This document shows positions 43,137 to 54,326 of a stretch of 64,000 bases of DNA, in pieces. This stretch comes from Anastrepha obliqua (Eukaryota; Arthropoda; Insecta; Diptera; Tephritidae). Position 1 is the stretch's first letter, and each line of letters opens with the position of its first letter. The stretch is taken from assembly GCF_027943255.1 (NCBI RefSeq), contig NC_072895.1:81594001-81658000 (forward strand), given 5' to 3'. A program made the translations under genes and the position numbers. Below the pieces are notes generated by a model, which did not search any database, had not been told where the DNA came from, and was given only the letters and a program-made list of their open reading frames with translations.

Positions 43137-44291
43137 GAAATGGATATTTTCTATATTTTTCTTGTTCTCAAACTGTTTATTTTAGGAACATATTAGATTA
43201 GAATTTGCTTTGAAAAGTAAGAACTGGTATTTAAATGGTATTTTCTGATGCATAGCCGGACAATTACCATTTCGTAGGACATCGCTTTGTTACCGCTTGC
43301 TAACATGGAATAAAATAAAATACGAACTGAATGAGTTGAAAATTGAAGTGATAGCACTCTAGTAGTATTTTTCCCTGCAGGCCATGCACAAGAAGCTCTA
43401 TGCATTTGCAGTTTGTAACGTTACGAGAACAACAACTCGATATGCCCGTATCATAAAGCAAACTCCCGGAACATGTTGCATGTGACATTGCAGAAAGCAA
43501 CACTTACAAATTTCAGAAGTAAATTCAATTACAGGAACAACAACATCATGCAAATTATAGAGCAAAGGAGCAACTATACTTAGCCGTCATTTGGACATTT
43601 GCACTTATCGAAAGTTCGCCAAGATTGTGCAGAAGCTAGCAATGGAAATGTTCAAGTACACACCGAATTATGCGTTGTTGTTGTTTGTTTATGGGGTCAG
43701 CATTGCACGCTTGCATTACATTACTGTCCACAAGGCATCTAGTACAGCAGCAACACGAATAAGGTGGAACACTTGACAATGATGCTGACTAGACTATTTT
43801 CACTTAAAAGTGCTTTAGTCCATCAATTTGGAACGAGAAGCTCGGCTGGACAACTGCGAGGTAAGTTAGTTGTTGGTAGTTAGTAGCTGACCATAGTGTA
43901 GTGCATCATATCATTTGAAGTGTTGTATGCTAAAATTGAGGTATTGAGGTAAAAAGTGAGCTTTTGTTTATTGCAAGCAATGTGAGTGTCAAGCTGGAGG
44001 TGACAAGTGGGCATTCCAAAAGGTGATCAAATAAAGGGATATAATTAAATTTTTGGTGAAGAGTGTCAATAATAAACTAAATGAAGTACACGTGCTACCC
44101 CGTTGGGCACTTATTGGGGTTAGATATGTAACTTCCGGGCTTCTACTCAAAAACAACGCCATTGCCCAAGGCAAATTGCACCGTTAATGAAAAAAACACT
44201 AAATACCAGGCTCTATATTTTTGTTTCTTAGTCCGTTGATTGGAATTAATTTTTGTAGATTTAAAAAACATCGATAAATCAAAAACGAATG
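43137..44291. other. Unassigned intergenic stretch
   Basis: No coding region or element end recognised between the palindrome and the next rosa copy. Confidence 0.35.
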
Positions 44292-44293
44292 TA

Positions 44294-45155
44294 AAGGGTG
44301 ATCAGATTGGAGGTACTTCTTCAATAGGGGTTTTCGACAGATCAGGTGTGAGTACTATCAAACTAAATACATAATTTTCTTCAGTATTCATTAACATTTC
44401 ATCGTTCTGTGAAAAGTGCTCTTTGCGCACAGGCCAACTTATGGTGTTCAGCGATGAGGCCGATTTTTGACTTAATGAATATGTCAATAAGCTAAATTGC
44501 CGTATTTGGGCTGAAGAGCAACCCGAAGCCATTCAAGAACAGCCATAACATCCATTGAAAACAACCGTTTGGTGCGGCCTATAGGGTGGAAGAATCATCG
44601 GCTCATATTTCTTCAAAGGCGTAGCCGGCGCCAATGTAACAGTGAATGGCGAACGTTATCGAGCCATGATAAACGACTTTTTCATACCGGAAATTGAAGC
44701 CCGTTATCTCCACCACATTTTGGTTTCAACAAGACGTCGCTACTTGCCATACATCCCGTGAAACAATGAATTTACTGCGTCGTCGTTTCTGTGAACAATT
44801 TATCTCTCGGACCAGTGGATTGGTCACCAATATCGTGTGATATCAGACCTTTGGACTTATATTTGTGGGCGTATGTTAAGTCTAAGTACTTTGTAGATAA
44901 ACCAGCTTCAATTGAGGTATTGGAAGCCTATATTACTAAAGTTATTCATGAGATACTGAACGAAGTCCTCCAGTGAGTCACTCAAAAGTGGTGTTTACGG
45001 ATGACCGAATTGCGGCGCAGTTGAGGCCAACATTTCATTCAAAAATAAACGTCGTGAATGTTTCTTCACAAAAATAAAAAATATTGCCCCATCAGTTTTG
45101 AATTTTCGTTCTTTTTTTCTATTTTAAATCAGATACCTCTAAATTAGCCACCCTT
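44294..45155 (+). mobile_element. Rosa-type element, internally deleted
   Basis: An 862-bp element with inverted ends AAGGGTGATCAGATTGGAGG and AAGGGTGGCTAATTTAGAGG (reversed) and TA duplications at 44292-44293 and 45156-45157. It belongs to the same subfamily as the copies at 3617, 26082 and about 58680. Confidence 0.88.
44400..45065 (+). pseudogene. DD41D rosa-type transposase pseudogene
   Basis: The 5' half is deleted: the sequence passes from about 20 bp after the expected ATG (the ATG itself reads TCATCG) directly to MVFSDEADF (first catalytic Asp), NEYVNKLNCRIWAEEQPEAI, HPLKTTVWCGL, VTVNGERYRAMINDFFIPEI, then frame changes through the second Asp region (QQDVATCHTS-like, in the TGGTTTCAACAAGACGTCGC stretch), SCDIRPLDLYLWAYVKSK (third Asp) and DRIAAQLRPTFHSK-like C-terminal codons. 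Multiple stops. Confidence 0.8.
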
Positions 45156-45157
45156 TA

Positions 45158-45855
45158 CATATTGATAATGCCAATATTCTTCCTTAACCTAGGCAATTTT
45201 GTATTCTTATCTAGCCATTTTGTTGTGCAATTTACTTAAAAGTTTAATGCGTTTTTATTATTCGAAAAAATTTGGTTTTCAAATCTGCAATTCTCCAATT
45301 TGCTAAATTTCTCTTAGAAGTAAAAGTAATCTAATCCTTCCCCATGGCGGGAAGGGTATTTGTGGCACTAAACGGGTGTTAATTATAATTTTAGTAACAC
45401 CGATATTGCTATAGAAGTATTTTTCGATAGTCTGGAGCTGCATTACTCTTAAAAAAAATTTTTACTTTTTACCTGAACGGAGTTTTCGGCCAATGAACTG
45501 TGTCGTTGCACAAAAAGAAGGAAAAGTAAGCGCAAAGAAGGCGATACTGTTAAACAACTTTTGATCTTTCAAATTGGTTGCAATTGTGGCAGTGAAAGTG
45601 TAATTTACACATAAGAATTGCTTGAATAATATAATTGCTTGATTATTTAATACTTCAAGAATACATTATAATTACTGCACAACGGCATTTCTGATGATTG
45701 GGTTATGATGCATGTTTTTAGTCCAATTTTTAATGACAATTTCAAATCTGCAACTGAAATTCCTGTATCAGCTCTATATGACTCTATATGACACATTTGA
45801 CTTTTTGTAATAAAACACTATAGATTTAAAGATTATTTTATTTTATTGCCTTCTT
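45158..45855. other. Unassigned AT-rich spacer
   Basis: No coding signal. Confidence 0.35.
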
Positions 45856-45859
45856 AAGT

Positions 45860-46415
45860 TTAAAAAAATTTTCTTTTATATGATTTCCTTGCTGAAGTTG
45901 AAGGCATAGAACTGTTGTAAATGTTCCAACAATAGTCGACCATCATGTGTGTGTTCCAGTAACCTTGATAGCGTTCCTCCATCGTACGAAGGTCCTGGTG
46001 GAATCGCTCGCCCCGTTCCTCGCTGAGATCCCCAAGATTGGCTGGAAAATATTCCAGATGGTTGTGAAGAAAGTGTATCTTAATGCTCATATTACATCCA
46101 ACCCTTTGGAAGTGACCCATTAGTTGTTCGACGTGCTGAGAATAGTCAGAACTTTTCTTATTTCCTAAGAAATTTTGAACAAGCCAAACAAACTCATTCC
46201 ATGCCATTTTCTCAATCACTGTCATAGTGTCTAGGAAATTTGAGTCTTTTATTAACGACCTTATCGTCAAAAATACCCGCTTTTATCTTTTCTGCACTCA
46301 ATTTTGGAAACTTTTTAGACAGAAAAAGGAAACAATTTCCATTTTTGTCAAGAGCTTTAACAAATTGTTTTATAAGCCCCAGTTTTAATTATATTTATGT
46401 AACGGAGGTAAAATT
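45860..46415 (-). pseudogene. Uncharacterised ERGERFHQD-family protein fragment
   Basis: A minus-strand frame of 136 residues (46270-45860) reads MAWNEFVWLVQNFLGNKKSS, MGHFQRVGCNMSIKIHFLHN, HLEYFPANLGDLSEERGERF, HQDLRTMEERYQGYWN and MMVDYCWNIYN, to a basic C-terminus YKRKFF. Upstream, in another frame, LKLGLIKQFVKALDKNGNCF and LSKKFPKLSAEKIKAGIFDD continue the same protein. I recall this family (CxMSLKxHFLHSHLDFFPENLG, EExGERFHQD, RYQG, DYCW) as widespread in arthropod and other animal genomes in many similar copies, without an established function; its repetitive occurrence suggests a mobile-element origin. The stops and the frameshift near 46262 make this copy a pseudogene. The mariner at 46446 lies immediately upstream and may have cut it. 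Confidence 0.65.
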
Positions 46416-46445
46416 ATACGATCCCTTGATACTAAAGGTGGGTTA

Positions 46446-47187
46446 CGAGGGGTGCCTTTTTTATTTCGGGATTAGGCAACCCTGGTGTTGCAATCTGGCA
46501 ACTGACAGCTGTATCGCAAAGTTTGACATTTTTTGGCTTTTACGTACTCAGAACGTTTTGAAATACCAGCGCTATTTGTGTTGTTTACAGTAACTTAAAA
46601 GATTCATCTCGGTCCAAAAATGGAATTAAATCGTGAACATTTTCGTGCGATTATTTTTTACAACTTTCGACGTGTATTAACCCAGCAACATTGCATGGAT
46701 GAACTTAATTCATTTTTTGGCGATGAAGCTCCATCAAGGACCAGTGTTTATCGATGGTATGGTGAATTCAATCGTAGTCGTAGTTCACTCCAAGACGAAT
46801 TTCGTGAAGGTCGCCCAAAATCAGTTGTTGTTCCGAAAACCATTGATGCTGTGCGCGAACTGATATTGCAAGATCGTCATGTGACCTATCGTGAGATTGA
46901 GACAATCTTAGGCATTAGTGGGACCAGCATACATTCAATATTGCATAAACATTTGACTGTCAAAAAAATTTGTTCGCGTTGGATCCCACACAATTTGTCA
47001 ATCGCTCAAAAAAAGGCTCGTGTCGATTGGTCGAAGAAAATGCTCAAAATTACGATCGCGGGGCTTCGAAACACGTCTATGAGATCGTGACAGGTGATGA
47101 ATCATGGATTTACGCGTATGAGCCCGAAAGTAAACAGCAGTCGACTGTATCACCCATTCAAGATGAGCCAAATCCAACAAAAGTTGT
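46446..47187 (+). mobile_element. mariner copy 2 (GAGGGGTGCC ends), 5' part
   Basis: Left end CGAGGGGTGCCTTT preceded by TA at 46444-46445, nearly identical over 740 bp to the full element at 7110-8409. The match stops at the codons for PNPTKVV, where the sequence switches to a different mariner. The right terminal repeat is absent. Confidence 0.88.
46620..47187 (+). pseudogene. mariner transposase, N-terminal 60 percent
   Basis: Starts MELNREHFRAIIFYNFRRVL and follows the copy at 7284 closely. Near 47050 one A of the codons for KKYDRG is missing and shifts the frame. The first catalytic region reads VTGDESWIYAYEPESKQQS, that is, the Ser codon is intact here where the other copy has TAA. It ends at the chimeric junction, so the second and third catalytic residues are not from this mariner. 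Confidence 0.88.
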
Positions 47188-47945
47188 TCTGACTGACGAA
47201 CGAAAGTGCGCAAAGTAGCAGATATCATAGGCTTGTCGATCGGAACGGTAATTAATATTTTACATGTTAACCATGGTTATGAAAAAATTGTCGGCACGAT
47301 AGGCGCCACGGCTGCTCACAAGCAACAGCAAGCGAATGCGGCTGTTAACTTCGAAGCTGTGGTTGGAGCAATTTAAGCGACATCCGAAGGAATTTTTGCG
47401 TCGAGTTGTCACCGTTGATGAAACCTGGATCCATCATTACACACCAGAAATTAAGCAACAATCGAAGCAACAATCCCGGCTAGTCTGCTCCAAAGAAGGC
47501 GAAGACAGTACCATTGGCCGGAAAGGTCATGGCGACGATTTTTTGGGATGCGAACGGCGTCTTCCTCATGGATGTTTTAGAAAAAGGAAGAACGATTACT
47601 GGACAATAGTTCAGTGAGTTATTGGATTGCTTTCACAAAAAATTGACGGAGACACGGCCGCAAAAGAAGGTTATGTTTCCCCACGATAATGCACCAGCAC
47701 ATTCATCCAGAGTTGTCGCCGCGAAACATCATGAATTGCGTCGTAAATTGTTGCCTCACGGAGGCTCAACCTTTGTTCCCTAATATGGAGAAATTGTTTG
47801 CGGGAAAAAATGTAGTTCAAACGAGGAGTTCATCGCCGAGACAGAGGCTGGTTGTGGGGAGTTCGACAAATCCTATTTTTTGGAGGGGTTAAGAAAATGG
47901 CCAGAGCGTTGGGAGAAGCGTATCTTTTTAGACTATAGTACGAGT
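47188..47945 (+). pseudogene. Second mariner transposase fragment (irritans-like)
   Basis: Begins abruptly with TDERKVRKVADIIGLSIGTV (second helix-turn-helix), then HKQQQANAAVNF, RHPKEFLRRVVTVDETWIHH (first catalytic Asp), YTPEIKQQSK, GKVMATIFWDANGVFLMDVL-like, FPHDNAPAHSSRVVAAKHHE (second Asp, out of frame), RRKLLPHGGSTFVP (the SPDLAPCDFF block with the third Asp is missing) and WPERWEKRIFLDYS at the C-terminus. The HPKEFLRRVVTVDETWIHHY wording is like irritans-group mariners. Frameshifts and a deletion of the third Asp make it inactive. No terminal repeats were found for it. Confidence 0.75.
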
Positions 47946-48430
47946 GTGAAAGTAAATTGCAATTTGAAATTCGAAATATCGTCAAAAGAAAGTTCAATAA
48001 CTTTTTTTCTGTTTTTTTATTAATGCTTTTCTAATATGAATTTCGTGTTAGAACCAATAAAATTTAAAATTTTCAGCAGCTTTTTAAACAATTGCCCAAT
48101 TAAAGTAGGAATTACTTTTGAGCTACCAACTCTTTTGTGGACTTTTGACAAAACAACTTATGTTCACTTAGCACTTGCTTTTTGTTAAGAACAAAATTCC
48201 TGAGTTCTAATGAATTATTCAAAGGTTACATCATTTTAAATCTTAGTTTAATAAAATTTTAATTAAAATATACAATTTTTACGAGGCGAACTTTACAAGG
48301 TGGTGCCGATTTTACGAATAGCACTTTGATGGACTATTATCAAAAATGTCTGCCTTTCTTCCTTAAAGGAAGGAGAAGGAAAGAAAATACAAGAACTCTC
48401 ATCAGGCACCAGAGTAAGCTCATTGAATAA
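47946..48430. other. Unassigned AT-rich spacer
   Basis: No gene or element recognised. Confidence 0.35.
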
Positions 48431-48432
48431 TA

Positions 48433-49337
48433 AAGCGTTTTTCAGTAAGAGCGCTTCAACTTTTTTTTTTGAATAAAACACTAATTTTTTAACTAATTTT
48501 TATTATTGAGTTTGAACATATACATTTAAGTATGAAATTCGATTTCTTTTGCATGACCACCGCATGCACGTTTTACGAAGTCCAATCGTTGAACCCACTC
48601 TTTTGCATAAATCGGCCGAAATTCCAGCAATTTCGCGTTCAATATTGGCTCTGATCTCACAAATCGTCGCCGGCTTGTTACTGTAGACCAATGACTTCAC
48701 ATAACCCCAAAGAAAATAGTCCAGAGGCGTCAAATCACACGAGCGCGGCGGCCATTTGACCGGTCCATTTCTGGAAATAATGCGCTCATGGAACTTACTC
48801 TTCAACAAATCAGTTGTAGCGTGTGCTGTGTGGCTTGTGGCCCCGTCCTGTTGAAACCACATGTCGTCTAAGTCCATACCATTCAATCGCGGCCAAAAAT
48901 AATCGTTTATCATGTCGCGGTATCGATTTCCATTCACAGTAACGTGGCGATCGTTCTCGTCAACGAAAAAATATGGGCCAATTACGCCGCCGGCATGTAA
49001 ACCGCACCAAACAGTGATTTTTTCGGGATGCAACGGTGCCTCATGAATCACGTGTGGATTGCTTTCTGCCCAGTAATGCATATTTTGCTTGTTGACAAAG
49101 CCATTGAGCCAAAAGTGAGCTTCATCACTGAAGATGATTTTTTGGAAAAATTCTGGATCATTACGATTACAACAGAACGATTATTTTCATAAAAAATTTG
49201 CACGATTTGCAATCGTTGCTCAAGTGTGTAGCGTTCCATGATGAAATGTATACTAATGAAGTTTACAAATGACAAGCGAAAAATAAAAAAATATTGCGTC
49301 GTTCGCCCTCCCCATGGGCACCTATTGAAAAACGCTA
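48433..49337 (-). mobile_element. Rosa-type element, internally deleted
   Basis: A 905-bp element with inverted ends AAGCGTTTTTCAGTA and TAGCGTTTTTCAATA (reversed) and TA at 48431-48432 and 48338+1000, that is 49338-49339. The ends resemble those of the copy at 9605-10495 (GTTTTTCAAT), which suggests a shared subfamily. Confidence 0.82.
48530..49242 (-). pseudogene. DD41D rosa-type transposase, deleted
   Basis: The minus strand starts MERYTLEQRLQIVQIFYENN, then a deletion of about 130 codons joins it to DPEFFQKIIFSDEAHFWLNG (first catalytic Asp, out of frame). From 49081 a long open frame reads HYWAESNPHVIHEAPLHPEK, ITVWCGLHAGGVIGPYFF, VTVNGNRYRDMINDYFWPRL, MWFQQDGATSHTAHATTDLL (second Asp), WPPRSCDLTPLDYFLWGYVK (third Asp, 41 residues later), then one extra base near 48590 spoils the C-terminus. 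The whole catalytic domain from the second Asp on is intact. Confidence 0.88.
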
Positions 49338-49339
49338 TA

Positions 49340-50419
49340 TTACCTTGCATGGATTCGCTTTGAACAAATTTAAAGTTCACGATTTATTAAACTAAAAGCA
49401 CAGCCTGCTAATGTCACATAAGTTGTTTTATTAAAAATTCGTTTATATATTATATATGTATATTTGCGCTGTGCATAACTAACTTTTTTTCTAATATCTA
49501 AAATAACTAAAATCATATAACCGTTATAAACTAGTTAAAATTGCCAGCTTTGTTTAAGCTATCAACTTTGTTGCAGTCAACAAGCGGATGCAATTAAGTC
49601 ATCGCGCCACACTGATGCCAAAATTAAGTGTCAGTACCGATGTTAATACTCGGAGAAAGCAGAAATAGAAGTAAGAAAGAAATGCAAAAATGTAATATAC
49701 GTTTTTCGGATGTGCATAAAAATCAAAGGAAAACAAAACAAAAAATTAAAAGGAGTGCCTAAAATGTGATGTAAAGACCGTTTGGAATTTGGTGGCTGAG
49801 CTACTGTCTTTCCGTTTACTTTACCTAACTATAAATACGAGTGTGAGGCCTGGTTGCGCAATCTTTAAGCATGCGAGTAACATCATCACCGTCTCCTTTT
49901 AACCAACAGTCGATTGTGCAGTGCTCCTTTTGGGAGCAGGCCGATGAAGATCCGATGTCTTGTATGTGAGAATTTTGTGAATGAAATTTTAAATTATGGC
50001 GCCGCACAGTGGATTGGCTTAGTATAAAGCGCGGAAAAATATAAAATAAAGGGAGTAATCTAATTAAGTTTAAATTTAAAATAGATCGCTTTTGCATTGA
50101 GATTAAATTTAACAAAATGGAAATGACTTTCAATAATAAGTTTTCTGGCAGATATTGGAGCTATAGCCAGAAAACGGGCGAGATTAAACTTAGGAAAGGC
50201 CTACTTTCTAAATTAGTAATTTGTAAGGATTATAAAGGGATATCGAGAAAGTTTTGCCAGATACTTATTATATTTGGTATTTATTGGCTATATGGTTTGA
50301 TTTCCAAAACTTAATAGTTTTTCAGAAATTTGGTTTTAAAGATTATTAAAAAAAATTATTTTAAATCTTCTGAATAGCTAAAAATAAAATATGACCTGAG
50401 AAGTCCCGGATCTAACAAA
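49340..50419. other. Unassigned intergenic stretch
   Basis: About 1.1 kb, AT-rich, with no recognised coding region. Short frames near 49825-50133 and 50117-50314 have no motif. Confidence 0.35.
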
Positions 50420-51042
50420 AAAAAAACACGTCAACATAATTTCCATCAAGAACAACGCAATCATTTGAGCACCGCTCTAACATTTGAATACTACCTACTT
50501 TTGTAGGACGATTTGTTTTTTTGTCTCAAAATTCGTCTCAGTTTCAGTGATATCCTCTTGATTCGAGCGAAATTTATTCCCAGCGATAATTTATTTTAGG
50601 TAGACGCTGGGAGCCAAATCTGGCGAATGGCGAGTACGGTGGATGTGGGAGGAATTCGAAGCTCAATTCATATAGTTTTGCCACTGCTCAGAATCATCGC
50701 CACGGTGAGCAAAAGCGGCACTCACTTTGAACAGAGCTTTCTCATAGTCAAATGCTCATGCAATGTAAAGCCAACACTTTCTTTTGATATCTTTACGATG
50801 CCAGCTGACTCACGCAATTTCACTTTTCGATCACTCAAAACGATTTTGTGAACTTTTTTGATGTTTTCTGCGTTGTGCATCATCGGTGTCTCTACGAACA
50901 CGTTTGAAGTCATCAAACCATCGTTTAGTTGTTGTTTCTGATGGAGCGAAGTCGCTATAACGTTTTTTTGCTTCGCTTGAACGGTATTTTTCCCATCAAG
51001 AAGCAGTGTGAAATAAAAACACAAAATTCTTTTTGGTCCATT
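50420..51042 (-). pseudogene. Irritans-type mariner transposase, deleted
   Basis: The minus strand starts MDQKEFCVFISH at 51042 and shifts frame to LLLDGKNTVQAKQ. It then reads HNAENIKKVHKIVLSDRKVK and LRESAGIVKISKESVGFTLH, EHLTMRKLCSK, the second helix-turn-helix of irritans-group (Himar-like) transposases. The next readable part is the C-terminal third, LSFEFLPHPPYSP followed out of frame by KFRSNQEDITETETNFETKK and a tail like CIVLDGNYVD. The first and second catalytic Asp regions are deleted. No terminal repeats identified. Confidence 0.72.
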
Positions 51043-51322
51043 GTTTTGAAAATAACAAAAGGAGCGTCACCCTTAGCGCATTTTCAAACAGCTGTCTTTT
51101 AAGGTTAGTACTAAATGAAAAAGAGGTGAATGCAATAAAACTAGTGCTAGGCCCCATTTATGTGTTACATACTAGTTTTTAAATTAACTAACTGATTTTT
51201 TCTCATGCAAAATTTATGTACAGATGGGAAGTCGGAAACACTTAGTGAAAAATCGTAAGCCCCGAACTATCATTTCAAATTAAGCCATCTTAACTGTTAA
51301 TTATTGGTTATTAATTACATAC

Positions 51323-51528
51323 CTCGGCAGGCAATGGCAAACCTCCGAGTGTATTTCTGCCATGAAAAAGCTCTTCTTAAAAACAATTTGCCGTTCGGAG
51401 TCGGCTTGAAACTGTAGGTCCCTCCATTTGTGGAACAACATCAAAACGCACACCACAAATAGGAGGAGGAGGAGCTCGGCCAAACACCTAACACAAGTGT
51501 ACGCGCTAATTATTTATTTATTTTTTTT
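51323..51528 (+). mobile_element. tRNA-derived SINE, 5'-truncated, with target duplication
   Basis: 206 bp of SINE body and tail (cctcggcaggcaatggcaaa, then tgccgttcggagtcggcttg, and ggaacaacatcaaaacgcac) ending in a T-rich tail. It is flanked by a 12-bp direct repeat TTAATTACATAC at 51311-51322 and 51529-51540. The tRNA-like head is absent. The target duplication shows that this truncated form is how the copy inserted. Confidence 0.88.
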
Positions 51529-51540
51529 TTAATTACATAC

Positions 51541-51884
51541 TTTTAACAAAAAAATAGAAACAAAAAATCGGGCTCTTGAACTAACATTTAAACTGAGGTG
51601 GACGTGAAGCAAAAAAAAAAATTTTTTAAGTAATCTTTAAAGTCGAATAACTCGAAAACGGTGCAGTTTCGGACATAATAACAAGTTCATCAGAAATTTC
51701 TTAACATATAATATTTAATAAATTCTTCCAATATTCAGAGCACTATCCCGGTAACCCTGTATATGTAAATAGTTCTGAGGAAAAAAATTTTAACAAAAGT
51801 AACACGAAAGGTGTAAGTGGGCTACTCCCGTTTACTATTTTCAAAACTACAGTTCTTTAAGGTATTTGGTTTTTAAGTCAGAGT
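51541..51884. other. Unassigned spacer
   Basis: AT-rich, no feature recognised. Confidence 0.35.
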
Positions 51885-51899
51885 GATATTTTGTGAGTG

Positions 51900-52240
51900 T
51901 TGAGATTTTTGGACCTTTGCACGTTGGCAACGGCGAATATCGCAGACGATGGAACGAAGAGCTGTATGAGCTTTACGACGCCATAGACATAGCGCAGCGA
52001 ATAAAGATCCAGCGGCTACGTTGGTTGGGTCATGTCGTCCGAATGGATATAAACGCTCCGGCTCTGAAAGTATTCGATGCGGTACCAGCTGGTGGTAGTA
52101 GAGGAAGAGGAAGGCCTCCTCTGCGTTGGAAAGATCAGGTGGAGAAGGACTTGGTTTCACTTGGTGTGTCCAATTGGCGCCGGTTGTTAAACTCGGCCAA
52201 AGTTGCGTAAGCGGTTATCGCGCCAATTAAGAAGAAGAAG
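51900..52240 (+). mobile_element. LINE insertion, 5'-truncated, with target duplication
   Basis: 341 bp flanked by a 15-bp direct repeat GATATTTTGTGAGTG (51885-51899 and 52240-52254, sharing one base with the tail). The 3' end is the triplet tail AAGAAGAAGAAG. Inside is the C-terminus of an ORF2-like protein: EYRRRWNEELYELYDAID, IAQRIKIQRLRWLGHVVRMD, then SRGRGRPPLRWKDQVEKDL and NWRRLLNSAKVA. The wording 'KRIKIQRLRWLGHVVRM..', 'GRGRP..RWKDQVE.DL' is the standard tail of an insect LINE group (RTE/CR1-like; exact clade not assigned). The frame is open to its own TAA, so the copy is young. Confidence 0.88.
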
Positions 52241-52254
52241 ATATTTTGTGAGTG

Positions 52255-54326
52255 ACATTTGGATATTTCCTCAAAAGTGCTTTTATAAGTTACATTAAAA
52301 AATACGCTGAAATAAAAATTTCTACATACAGAGCATTAAAGTTTCATTGCTGAAATGCGGGTCGGACTTTTCTGGAAGTTTTATTTTGTTGGTGTTGTTA
52401 TTAACGATTCTTAGACATTTTATAATAAGCAATTTGCATTTCCTAATAACTTTTTTGTTAAAAGGCATTTTACAATATAATTGCTCGCTCTCCATAAGGT
52501 CTGCTGTCATTGTGTCTTTTAAACGTCTCCGGAGCGAGCTGGATGCTGCATCGTTAACATGAGTTTTTAGTCGCTGTTTGTGAAATTAGCTATGGCAAGT
52601 TGCTTCGGTGCTTCAGTACAGTTGCTATGACGAGTTTACGATGAATATATATAGTATGGCGGCGCATTTACTAAGCTTCGCTGCATTTTTTTTTGATAGT
52701 TTTATAGAGGTGATGTACCTTTGACTAGCGCATCACCAAAATTGTATACCGTAAGTCCAAACCGGCCCTAGTGTTTGTTTGTAAATAAGCAATTCGTTGC
52801 GGATTGATAAGCTTAAGTGCTACCAATGAGGTAATATAGCATATTTAATTTCAAGTGAAGCTCTGCTCGTCTGTAAGTGCTCTCAGCTTTGATTTGAAGC
52901 TACCATAATGATGTAGATATCATCTGCATTTGCCCCAGTTCGCTATGTTTTCTTGTGTGATTCCTCCTATAAGACTTATAAACTTCGTATATAGCTTCTT
53001 GCGTTTCTTCGGATAGGGACGCTACTTAAAATGTTGAACTTTCCATATATGCTCCCGATAATGCCCACCACAGCTTGCCTCTTTTTGGCCTTGGGCCCTA
53101 ATATGCTTGAATATGTTCTTACTAATATATCAAAATATAGAATGACATAAATTTGGAGCCGGAGGCAAACGAAGGCCGTAAACAAGATTTTTGAGTGAAT
53201 TCTTTTAAGCGTTCAAAAACAGCGTCCCCATAAGTTCCCAAATAATGGCTGATATAACAAAACTATGAACTTATATTCTTAAAACCGAACATCTTACGCT
53301 TTGGTATCCTTTGTACCGCTGGTAGAAATTATAACTAAGTTTGTCCCAAAACTTACTACTGTAAAAAATGTAAATTTTTGGCTGATCCTCTTTTCTCAAC
53401 ACATTTTATTGTTTCTGTAAATGGTGAAGTTTAGAAGCTTGGAAAAATCAAACTAAAATTTCTTTTAGATTCTATAAATTCTATAAATCTATATATTTCT
53501 CAAAAGATTGCGAAAAAATGTCAACTTTCGTAAAATTATTTTTTGCCGCCGTTCGTCCACTGTTTGCCGTTTCTTTTCCTTTTTCTGTAATAGTTTTCTT
53601 TTGCACCTTTTTGTTGTAATCTTGGTTGTAGCACACAGCCGCAGATTGCTGCCAACTTAATGGCATTCGTGATGTTGGAAGTGTTGTCGCCTAGCTAAAA
53701 CGCATTCTTCTGGCGTTCAGTGGCTACTCGGCGCAAGATGCACGAAGAGATGAGCTGGATGTACATAAATCGTAGTTGGGTGTTAAATTACTTGCTGAAA
53801 TGGCATGACATTATTTATGCCAGCAATTAAATGCATTTTCGCCAGAGTACAAGCTGGAAAAAATCTTAATAGCGAAATGAATGCAACAGGAAAACATTCG
53901 AAAAATATTGCAATGTGTGCTGTATAATTACAATACAATGTGTAAGTATGTATGTATGTATGTATGAATGGGAGTGTATGTAATTTATGTATATGTGTTG
54001 AAAAGTTTGCTGAAGTTGTAATGTATTCTGTTTAAATAGTGGAATTATACGAAAATATTTAGGGCTTTAGGTTAAGAATGTATTGCTTTTTGCTAACGTT
54101 GCGAATTAAAGTATTTAGGTCCTTCAGTGATGAGTTGGTTTATGCTGTAGGAGTAAGTTTTAGCAGGGAAATCGAAGAGAAAAAATTTAAGAAATAAATG
54201 TTTATTTAAATTACGAAATGTTTGCTATATCCAGGGCTTACTTTTGTGACATACATTTGAAATTTTACCAAAACAAGAAAGAGCGCAATCTTGAACCGCC
54301 TAAAATAAAATAACGGCTTCGGTTGG
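52255..54326. other. Long stretch without recognised features
   Basis: About 2 kb of mostly AT-rich sequence. It has a GTAT microsatellite (about 53943-53966) and no reading frame that I can relate to a protein. Confidence 0.4.

Noticed and set aside
46240..46593. 117-residue plus-strand frame
   Set aside because: Shadow of the minus-strand ERGERFHQD-family fragment and the mariner end.
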